Shown here: positions 58,002-64,000 of the stretch, piece by piece
Position numbering within the stretch: position 1 is the first letter of the stretch
Layout: each line of letters opens with the position of its first letter
Assembly (NCBI GenBank): GCA_014382585.1
Contig: JACNJL010000043.1
Span: 54,429 to 118,428 of the forward strand
Direction: 5' to 3'
Length of the DNA stretch: 64,000 bases
Source: Limisphaerales bacterium
GTDB lineage: Bacteria > Verrucomicrobiota > Verrucomicrobiia > Limisphaerales > UBA1100
Made by a program: the position numbers and the translations under genes
Notes under the pieces: model-generated
Databases searched by the model: none
Seen by the model: only the letters and a program-made list of their open reading frames with translations
What the model was told of the DNA's origin: nothing

Positions 58002-59429
58002 TTAGTCTGTCTTGATGTCGGCGGCGGGCTCGGTAGCCTCCGTGGTTTCGTCGTCAGTGTCGGGTTCGGCTTCCGTTTCTTCGGTCGCGGGTTCTTCAGT
58101 GGTTTCGGCGGCCTCCGGTTGTGGGGCAGATTCTTCTTCGGCTGGAGTTTCGGTGGCTTCCGTTTCAGTCGCGCTGTTAACCACGGAGGCGAGCGCGGTC
58201 ATAATTGTTTCCGCGTGCGGGGCGAGATCGGGGATTTCCGCGAGGTCGGCGGCTTCGGCTTGTTGCAAATCGGCCACGGAATGGAAGCCGCTTTGGACAA
58301 GCGTTTGCGCGAGCGTATCGTCGATGCCGGGTAGAGCGGTCATCGCGGCTACGGCGCTGGCGACTTGGTCATCGAAGGAGAGGACTTCCACTTGGTACGC
58401 TTCGATATCGATATGCCAGCGGACGAGCTTTTGGGCGAGGCGCGCGTTTTGGCCGCGCTTGCCGATGGCAAGTGAAAGTTGGTCTTCATTAACAAAAACC
58501 TGAATGCGTTTGTCGGCCTCATTGATTTTGAGGGTTTTGATTTCCGCAGGCTTCAGGGCTTCGATGACGAAAGTGCTGATGTCCGGGCTCCAGTGGATGA
58601 TGTCCACTTTTTCGTTATTCAGCTCGCGTACGATGTTTTTCACGCGTTGACCACGCAAGCCTACGCAAGCGCCCACGGGATCCACCCGGCTGTCGGCCGA
58701 ATGCACGGCGAGCTTGGTGCGCCAGCCCGGCTCGCGGGCGACGGCGATGATCTCCACCGTGCCGTCGGCGATCTCGGTGACTTCCTGCGTAAAAAGTTTA
58801 ATGACAAAATTCGGGTCGGCGCGGGAGAGAATAATTTCCGGGCCACGTCCGGTTTCTTCTACGGCTTTGACGTAGCAGCGTAGTTGCTCGCCCGGCTGAT
58901 ATTCTTCGATGGGCACTCGCTCGCGGTTGGGCAGCAACGCCTCGTACCGGCCGAGGTCGATGATCACGTCGCTGCGCTCAAAGCGCCGGACGGTGCCGCG
59001 CACAATGTCGCCGGTGCGGTCTTTGAATTCCTCGAAGATGAGCGCCTTTTCAGCGCGTCGGATGTATTGCTTGAGATTTTGATTGGCGTACTGCGCGGCG
59101 ATACGGCCGAAACCGGTGGGGGTAACTTCCTTTTCAATCTCGTCACCGGCCTTGGCGTCGTCCTTGAATTGCATCGCGTCGAAGCGCGAAATTTCGTCCT
59201 GCTCATTCTGCACGCGATCCACCACGAGCAGCCGCGCAAAGGCGCGGATTTCCCCGGACTTGGGATCCGTCTCAACACGTAAATCTCGACTGGCGCCAAC
59301 GGCCTTTTTTGCCGCAGCGAGAATCGCTTCGTTGATCGCCTCAGTCAGTGCCTCGCGGCTGATGCCTTTTTCTTTTTCGTAAAAATCCAGCAGAGCCAAA
59401 AACTCCGCGCTGTTTATGCCTTTATCCAT
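58002..59429 (-). CDS. nusA: Transcription elongation/termination factor NusA
   Basis: A 475-residue protein: N-terminal RNAP-binding domain (MDKGINSAEFLALLDFYEKE), S1 domain (GDIVRGTVRRFERSDVIIDL), KH domains (GACVGLRGQRVKNIVRELN; SLAIGKRGQNARLAQKL), one C-terminal helix-hairpin repeat (ALPGIDDTLAQTLVQSGFHS) and a long acidic Glu/Thr/Ala tail. The ATG at 59429 is used; a GTG at 59465 is in frame. rimP, usually just upstream of nusA, is absent. The gene is preceded by a promoter and a terminator-like leader structure. Confidence 0.95.
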   Translation of the reverse strand: MDKGINSAEFLALLDFYEKEKGISREALTEAINEAILAAAKKAVGASRDLRVETDPKSGEIRAFARLLVVDRVQNEQDEISRFDAMQFKDDAKAGDEIEKEVTPTGFGRIAAQYANQNLKQYIRRAEKALIFEEFKDRTGDIVRGTVRRFERSDVIIDLGRYEALLPNRERVPIEEYQPGEQLRCYVKAVEETGRGPEIILSRADPNFVIKLFTQEVTEIADGTVEIIAVAREPGWRTKLAVHSADSRVDPVGACVGLRGQRVKNIVRELNNEKVDIIHWSPDISTFVIEALKPAEIKTLKINEADKRIQVFVNEDQLSLAIGKRGQNARLAQKLVRWHIDIEAYQVEVLSFDDQVASAVAAMTALPGIDDTLAQTLVQSGFHSVADLQQAEAADLAEIPDLAPHAETIMTALASVVNSATETEATETPAEEESAPQPEAAETTEEPATEETEAEPDTDDETTEATEPAADIKTD

Positions 59430-59485
59430 ATATTGGGCGCCTTTCACGGGTGGGTTGCCGGGCACTTTGACCCCATCGGGGGAAC

Positions 59486-59533
59486 AAAAAAGCCGGTATT
59501 AAACCGACTTGCCGCATCTGGCTCCACGAGCCA
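59486..59533 (-). promoter_or_regulatory. Attenuator-like leader of the nusA-infB operon
   Basis: On the minus strand, downstream of the promoter at 59553-59581 and upstream of the nusA ATG, two hairpins are visible: TGGCTC-GTG-GAGCCA (59519-59533) and GTCGGT-TTAAT-ACCGGC (59492-59508) followed at once by six T (59486-59491). The second has intrinsic terminator form, yet no minus-strand gene lies upstream, so it can only act on transcripts of the nusA operon. Autoregulation through NusA-dependent termination is an attractive inference. Confidence 0.6.
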
Positions 59534-59552
59534 ATACCTACCTGTCGGGCGG

Positions 59553-59581
59553 AGATTAGGCGCGGGGCGGGTTAGCGTCAA
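59553..59581 (-). promoter_or_regulatory. Sigma-70 promoter of the nusA operon
   Basis: On the minus strand TTGACG (59576-59581), a 17-base spacer and TAATCT (59553-59558). The predicted start near 59546 gives a leader of about 117 bases before nusA. One of the best promoter matches in the window. Confidence 0.65.
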
Positions 59582-59596
59582 GGGCAAACCAACCGC

Positions 59597-59625
59597 TTGC
59601 GGGCAGGGGCACCGGGCGGTAAACT
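59597..59625 (+). promoter_or_regulatory. Putative leaderless promoter of sppA
   Basis: TTGCGG (59597-59602), 17 bases, TAAACT (59620-59625), then six bases to the sppA ATG (59632). Transcription should start at the ATG, and no Shine-Dalgarno is present. It is divergent from the nusA promoter, with the -35 elements about 15 bases apart. Confidence 0.5.
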
Positions 59626-59631
59626 CGCCGA

Positions 59632-60747
59632 ATGAGCGATCACGAAACTAACCCCACGCCGCCTGTTTTGCCCCAGAACCCGCAGCCCTATCCCCGCTCC
59701 ACCGGCGCGGGGCGTTGGGTGTTTACGTTCCTGTTTTTAACGCTGGGGGGCATCTTGTTGCTGGGGGGGTGGTTTGTTTCTTCCGTGGGTGAGGCGATGG
59801 ATTCGCTGGCGGCGCCCGCAGATCTTTATTCCGAAACCATCGTGCGCAGTGGCGACACCGGAGAGCGCATCGCCATCGTTCCAGTCACCGGTGTCATCAC
59901 CAGCTATGGGCTCAGTGCGGAGCAAAATATGGTGACGCGGATCAAGAAACAGTTCGACCTCGCCGCTGCCGATTCCCGCATCAAGGCGGTCATTCTCCAC
60001 ATCGATTCCCCCGGTGGCGAAGTGCTTGCCTCCGATGAAATCCACAAGGCTATCGTGGATTTCCAGGCCGACACCGGCAAACCCGTCATCGCCTCGATGG
60101 GCGGGATGGCCGCGTCCGGCGGTTATTACGTCGCCGCTCCGTGTCAGCTCATCGTCGCCAACAAACTCACCATCACCGGCTCTATTGGCGTCATTATGCA
60201 GTCCATAAATTTACACGGGTTGATGGATAAAGTCGGGGTCCAAGCGGTTACCATTAAGAGCGGCGCCAACAAAGATATGCTTTCACCCTTCAATCCGCCG
60301 GAGGACACTAGCGATGAGCAACAAAAAATTCTGCAGGATTTTATCGATTCCACTTACGAACAATTCGCCACCATCGTCAAGGATGGCCGCGAAAAGAAAG
60401 GTCGCCGTACGAACAAACATGCTAAAGAATTAGTCGCTGATTGGAAGGACTACGCCGATGGCCGCATCCTTACCGGTGCGCAAGCGCTCGAGCTGGGGAT
60501 GGTGGATAAGCTCGGCAACTTCGACGCCGCCATCCGCCTCGCCGAAGATATCACCGGCATTCCCGAGGACACCGCCCGCCTTGTGCGGCATGATCCGCCC
60601 GTAGATTATTTGGGCATCTTCAACCTCTTCACCAAAAGCAGCACTCCGCCCGCGGGCAGCACCGTGAAGGTTGATCTCGGGCTCAACCCCATTTCGCTTC
60701 GGCCCGGATTGCCCTATTACATCGCCCCCCATCTTTTTGCCCAATAG
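59632..60747 (+). CDS. sppA: Signal peptide peptidase SppA (short type)
   Basis: Membrane-anchored serine protease that degrades signal-peptide remnants. The 371-residue protein has a Pro-rich cytoplasmic start, one membrane helix (about 30-50), IDSPGGEVLASDEI, the nucleophile S162 in GMAASGGYYVA and the general base K214 in KSGANKDMLSPF, followed by GRILTGAQALELGMVDKLG. This is the single-repeat, homo-oligomeric type. A five-base gap leads to upp. Confidence 0.93.
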   Translation: MSDHETNPTPPVLPQNPQPYPRSTGAGRWVFTFLFLTLGGILLLGGWFVSSVGEAMDSLAAPADLYSETIVRSGDTGERIAIVPVTGVITSYGLSAEQNMVTRIKKQFDLAAADSRIKAVILHIDSPGGEVLASDEIHKAIVDFQADTGKPVIASMGGMAASGGYYVAAPCQLIVANKLTITGSIGVIMQSINLHGLMDKVGVQAVTIKSGANKDMLSPFNPPEDTSDEQQKILQDFIDSTYEQFATIVKDGREKKGRRTNKHAKELVADWKDYADGRILTGAQALELGMVDKLGNFDAAIRLAEDITGIPEDTARLVRHDPPVDYLGIFNLFTKSSTPPAGSTVKVDLGLNPISLRPGLPYYIAPHLFAQ

Positions 60748-60752
60748 TTTTT

Positions 60753-61376
60753 TTGAAAAACGTCCACCTCATCCAGCACCCCCTCGCGCAAGCACGGCTC
60801 GCCACCTTGCGCGACAAGACCACGCCGCATCCGGAATTTCGCCGCACCCTCGGCCAGCTCGGGCTGCATTTGCTGCACGAGGCCACCGCCGATTTGGCAG
60901 TTAAACAAAAGCGTGTGCGGACCCCACTCGGCCCCGCGCCCGCCACCGTGCCCGCGCGCGAAATCCTGCTCGTCCCCATTCTGCGCGCGGGGCAGGGGCT
61001 CATCACCCTCGCCGATCAAATCCTCCCCGAAGCCCGCATCGGCTACCTCGGCATTGCCCGCAACGAAACCACCCTCCAACCCGAATGGTACCTCGAAAAA
61101 CTCCCGCCGCGGTTGGGCCGGTTTGAAGTATTGGTGGTCGACCCCATGCTCGCCACCGCCGGCAGCGCCATCGCCGCCGGACAACTTTTACAAAAGCGCG
61201 GCGCGAAGCACCTTCGCTTCATCCACGCCCTCGCCGCCCCCGAAGGCCTCCGCGCGTTGCGGCGGGCTTTTCCCAAAAACCAAATTTACACCGCCGCCCT
61301 CGATAGTCACCTCAACAAAAACGGCTACATCATCCCCGGGCTTGGTGATGCCGGGGACCGCTGTTTTGGATGTTAA
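60753..61376 (+). CDS. upp: Uracil phosphoribosyltransferase
   Basis: Salvages uracil to UMP with PRPP. The 207-residue protein shows HPLAQARLATLRDKTTPHPE, LVPILRAGQGLI, the PRPP loop LVVDPMLATAGSA and the C-terminal GYIIPGLGDAGDRCFGC. The start is a TTG at 60753, five bases after the sppA stop; no ATG or Shine-Dalgarno fits better. With apt nearby it gives a small base-salvage pair. Confidence 0.93.
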   Translation: MKNVHLIQHPLAQARLATLRDKTTPHPEFRRTLGQLGLHLLHEATADLAVKQKRVRTPLGPAPATVPAREILLVPILRAGQGLITLADQILPEARIGYLGIARNETTLQPEWYLEKLPPRLGRFEVLVVDPMLATAGSAIAAGQLLQKRGAKHLRFIHALAAPEGLRALRRAFPKNQIYTAALDSHLNKNGYIIPGLGDAGDRCFGC

Positions 61377-61458
61377 ACTCCATTTTCACTCGAGGGTTTT
61401 TCGGTCGTTGTCGTCTATTTGCTTGCCCCGAGGGGTGGATTGATTAGCTTTCCCGCGC

Positions 61459-62463
61459 ATGGCTGCTGCCCGCAAAACATCACCCAAGAAAACCGCCAAG
61501 AAAAAAGCGGTGGCCAAGAAGCGTGCCTCCGCCAAGGAAAATTCGGCCAGGAAAAAATCTGTGCGAAAGCCCAAACCCATCTCGGTGATTTCGCACATCA
61601 AACAACCCGATCACACGGGGGGGGCGTATGGCGAAAATTCGGCCATCAATATTTATCTCAAGGAGATTGCCCGGACCCCGCTGGTTAAGCCCGCCGAGGA
61701 AGTGGCACTCGCCGCGCGGATCAAGCAAGGCGATGAGGAGGCTGAGCAACATCTGATCAAAGCGAATCTTCGGCTCGTGGTGAAGATCGCCCGCGACTAC
61801 GACGGCCTCGGCTTGCCTTTGCTGGACCTCATCGAGGAAGGCAACTTGGGGCTGATGAAAGCCGTGAAACGGTTTGACCCCAGCAAGGGCGGCAAGCTTT
61901 CCACCTACGGCTCGTGGTGGATCAAGCAATCCATCAAACGCGCACTCTCAAACAAATCCAAAACCATTCGCTTGCCTGTGCATTTGGTGGATAAAATTTC
62001 CAAAATGCGCCTCGCATCCATTAAGTTGCAGGAACACCTCGGCCGCGAACCCACCGACGAGGAGATTGCCGAGGAGATGCATCTGCCGCCCGCGAAGGTG
62101 ATGCAGCTGCGCGCCGCCGCCATTCGCCCCGCCTCGCTCGATGCCCCGCTGGGCGATGCCGACGAGCCCGATACGCTCGCCGATGTAGTAGAAGACGACC
62201 ATATGCACACGCCTTATCAGGATTTGGAGGACAAAACAGTGTTTGCAATGTTACATAAAATGCTTGATAGCATCGATGGTCGCGAGGCGGATATTTTGCG
62301 CTATCGCTTTGGCTTCGGAGAGGGCGACGAAATGCGCACGCTCGAAGATGTGGGCGAACATTTCGGCGTCACCCGCGAACGCGTCCGGCAAATTCAAAAT
62401 GTTGCACTCGGCCGCCTACGCCGATTGATTACTAAATTCGAACACATCAAAGACCACCACTGA
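61459..62463 (+). CDS. rpoD: RNA polymerase sigma-70 factor with Lys/Ala-rich histone H1-like N-terminus
   Basis: A 334-residue sigma-70 protein: region 1.2 (SAINIYLKEIARTPLVKPAE), region 2 with HLIKANLRLVVKIAR, LDLIEEGNLGLMKAVKRFDP and TYGSWWIKQSIKRAL, region 3, and region 4 with ADILRYRFGF and the helix-turn-helix TLEDVGEHFGVTRERVRQIQ. In place of region 1.1 is a 40-residue tail of SPKKTAKKK and AKKRASAKE type, very like bacterial histone H1-like proteins. Primary (RpoD) versus group 2 sigma cannot be settled here, so the symbol is provisional. Its stop overlaps apt as TGATG. Confidence 0.85.
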   Translation: MAAARKTSPKKTAKKKAVAKKRASAKENSARKKSVRKPKPISVISHIKQPDHTGGAYGENSAINIYLKEIARTPLVKPAEEVALAARIKQGDEEAEQHLIKANLRLVVKIARDYDGLGLPLLDLIEEGNLGLMKAVKRFDPSKGGKLSTYGSWWIKQSIKRALSNKSKTIRLPVHLVDKISKMRLASIKLQEHLGREPTDEEIAEEMHLPPAKVMQLRAAAIRPASLDAPLGDADEPDTLADVVEDDHMHTPYQDLEDKTVFAMLHKMLDSIDGREADILRYRFGFGEGDEMRTLEDVGEHFGVTRERVRQIQNVALGRLRRLITKFEHIKDHH

Positions 62464-62993
62464 TGAGCAAAGTAACCGTCGGCGATCTCGAGGCCGCCAT
62501 CCGCAATGTGCCCGATTTCCCCAAGCCGGGCATTCAATTCAAAGACATCACCCCCGTCCTCGGCAACGCCGCACTTTTTGCCGGCTCCATCGATCTCCTC
62601 GCCTCGCATCACGCTGATTCGCGCATCGACGCTGTGGTGGGCATCGATGCGCGCGGCTTCATCTTTGCCGCCGCCGCCGCGCGCCAGCTCGATGCCGCCT
62701 TTGTGCCCATCCGCAAAAAAGGCAAACTTCCGCACAAAACCATCGAAGAAAATTTCGAGCTCGAATACGGCGAAGACACCGTGGCCATTCACGAGGATGC
62801 CCTTCAACCCGGCGCGCGCGTGCTGCTCCTCGATGACCTTCTCGCCACCGGCGGCACCGCGGCCGCCGCCGCCAGCCTCGTCCAGAAAGTCGGCGCCGAA
62901 ATCGTCGAGATCGGTTTCCTTATCGAACTCAGCTTCCTCAATGGCCGCGAAAAACTCAATGGTCATCCCATCCACTCCGTCATCACCTATTAA
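62463..62993 (+). CDS. apt: Adenine phosphoribosyltransferase
   Basis: Converts adenine and PRPP to AMP. The 176-residue protein has IRNVPDFPKPGIQFKDITPV, GIDARGFIFAAAAARQL, FVPIRKKGKLPHKTIEENFE and the PRPP loop VLLLDDLLATGGTAAAAASL, all Apt signatures. Translationally coupled to the sigma factor gene upstream; three bases separate it from the glycosylase gene. Confidence 0.95.
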   Translation: MSKVTVGDLEAAIRNVPDFPKPGIQFKDITPVLGNAALFAGSIDLLASHHADSRIDAVVGIDARGFIFAAAAARQLDAAFVPIRKKGKLPHKTIEENFELEYGEDTVAIHEDALQPGARVLLLDDLLATGGTAAAAASLVQKVGAEIVEIGFLIELSFLNGREKLNGHPIHSVITY

Positions 62994-62996
62994 GCG

Positions 62997-63854
62997 ATGA
63001 CCCGCACCGCAGTCTTCCCGCTGCGTGATTACAATCTCGCCGCCACGCTGACCTCCGGCCAATCCTTTCGCTGGCGCGAAGTGGATGGTGCCTGGGAAAA
63101 CGTCCTCACTGGCCGTTGGGTACGCTTGGCAATCGATGGCCAAACCCTCACCGCCCGCGTTGCCCGACCTATCGGAGACTGGCAATGGCTGCGCGATTAC
63201 CTGCAGCTCGATCTCGATCTGCAAACCATCTACGACGGATTCCCTGCCGATGATCCGCATCTCGCCGCTGCGCGCGGCACGTGTCATGGTTTACGCCTTC
63301 TGAAGCAGGATCCCTGGGAAACCCTCGCCGGTTTCATCTGTTCTTCCAATAAACAGATCGTACAGATTGAGCAAATCATCGGCGAGGTGTGCGACCGATT
63401 TGGTGAACCGGTACGTGACAATTGGAAATCCTTCCCCACCGCCGATCGCATTGCCACCTGTACTGAGGCCGAACTTCGCGCCTGCCGCATGGGTTACCGT
63501 GCCAAGTACCTCCTCGACAGCGCCCAAATGATCACGCGCGGTGAACTCAACCTCGAATCGTTGCGCTCAATGTCCTACGACGAGGCCTGCGCCGAAATTC
63601 AGCGGCTTCCCGGCATTGGCCCCAAGGTCGCTGATTGCATCCTGCTGTTTGCCTACGGCTACCCCGAGGCGTTTCCCGTCGACACCTGGATCATCAAGGC
63701 CTTGCACCAACTTTACTTTCCCCGCCGCGCCCCCAAGCCCAAGCGGCTGCAGGCCTTTATCAAAAAGCACTTCGCTCCGCACCACGGCTACGCCCAGCAA
63801 TATTTGTTTCATCACGTCCGCACGCAGGGCGGTTTGTTGGAGGAAACTAGTTAA
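62997..63854 (+). CDS. OGG1-type 8-oxoguanine DNA glycosylase/AP lyase
   Basis: A 285-residue HhH-GPD glycosylase of the OGG1 rather than MutM or MutY kind. The N-terminal OGG domain has LTSGQSFRWREVDGAWENVL. The interrogation loop SSNKQI corresponds to the SSNNNI of eukaryotic OGG1. The helix-hairpin-helix LPGIGPKVADCILLFAYGYP carries catalytic K210, and VDTWI carries D229. No Fe-S cluster cysteines are present. It should remove 8-oxoguanine opposite cytosine. OGG1 relatives are uncommon in bacteria but known in several phyla. Confidence 0.9.
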   Translation: MTRTAVFPLRDYNLAATLTSGQSFRWREVDGAWENVLTGRWVRLAIDGQTLTARVARPIGDWQWLRDYLQLDLDLQTIYDGFPADDPHLAAARGTCHGLRLLKQDPWETLAGFICSSNKQIVQIEQIIGEVCDRFGEPVRDNWKSFPTADRIATCTEAELRACRMGYRAKYLLDSAQMITRGELNLESLRSMSYDEACAEIQRLPGIGPKVADCILLFAYGYPEAFPVDTWIIKALHQLYFPRRAPKPKRLQAFIKKHFAPHHGYAQQYLFHHVRTQGGLLEETS

Positions 63855-63869
63855 GAGTAGGGGGTTAGT

Positions 63870-64000
63870 CTACTTTACACGACCAGTGCGTTGGGCATTC
63901 TGCCCCCCCCATTGGCCAAGGACTTTGGGCCGGGCCTTTGGGAGTCGGTCTTGATGGCATAGAGCTTGTTGTCCCTTGACCCGACGTAAACCGTGCCATC
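63870..64000 (-). pseudogene. C-terminal end of a PQQ-repeat (quinoprotein-like beta-propeller) gene, frame-shifted
   Basis: The minus strand enters the window with DGTVYVGSRDNKLYAIKTDS, a PQQ/beta-propeller repeat end. As written, the frame then becomes unlike the family and stops at 63875-63877. Removing one C in the TCCC near 63937 restores KGPAQSPWPM, and removing one G from the eight-G run (63903-63910) restores GGQNAQRTGRVK with a stop at 63870-63872, the usual family ending. Two single-base insertions therefore separate it from an intact gene. Either the gene is decaying or the sequence has errors; the second site is a homopolymer. The 5' part is outside the window. Confidence 0.6.

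Noticed and set aside
1..64000. tRNA, rRNA, CRISPR, phage, transposase or toxin-antitoxin genes
   Set aside because: Intergenic spaces and small frames were read on both strands; no cloverleaf, repeat-spacer array, transposase or integrase motif was seen.

Overview
The window reads as a chromosome segment of a Gram-negative member of the Verrucomicrobiota, most like the Limisphaerales/Pedosphaera side of the phylum. This is an inference from gene content: a complete division and cell wall (dcw) cluster with a very divergent FtsZ, lpxI (lipid A), a meso-diaminopimelate type MurE, large secreted proteins with the 'ordinary' verrucomicrobial C-terminal module, DUF6807 and Tat-exported Gfo/Idh/MocA proteins, and a Bat/MoxR operon. 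It looks like accessory-poor core chromosome. I saw no tRNA, rRNA, CRISPR array, insertion sequence or prophage.

Layout. 1-6.1 kb: end of a tatD gene, then a minus-strand block of a YggT-family protein, sucD, sucC, gltA, a RibD-type reductase and queA. 6.2-30.9 kb: the dcw cluster on the plus strand: mraZ, a 1002-residue secreted protein, rsmH, an 822-residue secreted protein, ftsL-like, ftsI, murE, murF, mraY, murD, a LysM membrane protein, ftsW, murG, murC, murB, ddl, ftsQ, ftsA and an aberrant ftsZ. Most junctions overlap or nearly touch, so this is probably one long coupled transcription unit with a few internal control points. 30.9-34.6 kb: three tandem CNNM/CorC-type membrane proteins. 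34.6-38.3 kb (minus): a HAD phosphatase, gnd, a hypothetical gene and lpxI. 38.4-40.6 kb: two membrane-anchored helical proteins of unknown function, divergent from a DUF5069 gene. 40.6-43.1 kb: a Tat-exported oxidoreductase and a DUF6807 protein. 43.1-52.3 kb (minus): moxR, DUF58, DUF4381, batA, a BatB-BatC-transglutaminase fusion, batD and batE. 52.5-59.4 kb (minus): the nusA-infB-rbfA-DHH-truB-ribF translation operon behind a promoter and an attenuator-like leader. 59.6-63.9 kb (plus): sppA, upp, a sigma-70 factor with a histone H1-like tail, apt and an OGG1-type glycosylase. 63.9-64 kb: the frame-shifted tail of a PQQ-repeat gene.

Strongest leads: (1) an FtsZ that keeps its FtsA-binding tail but has lost the consensus of most GTP loops, including the T7 catalytic aspartate; (2) two large secreted proteins wrapped around rsmH inside the dcw cluster, with translational coupling and a 16-codon leader ORF; (3) a single-chain fusion of BatB, BatC and a TgpA-like transglutaminase; (4) a structured leader RNA before the LysM gene that can bury a full Shine-Dalgarno sequence; (5) an attenuator-like leader for the nusA operon. 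All calls come from reading the sequence by eye; no database search was run.
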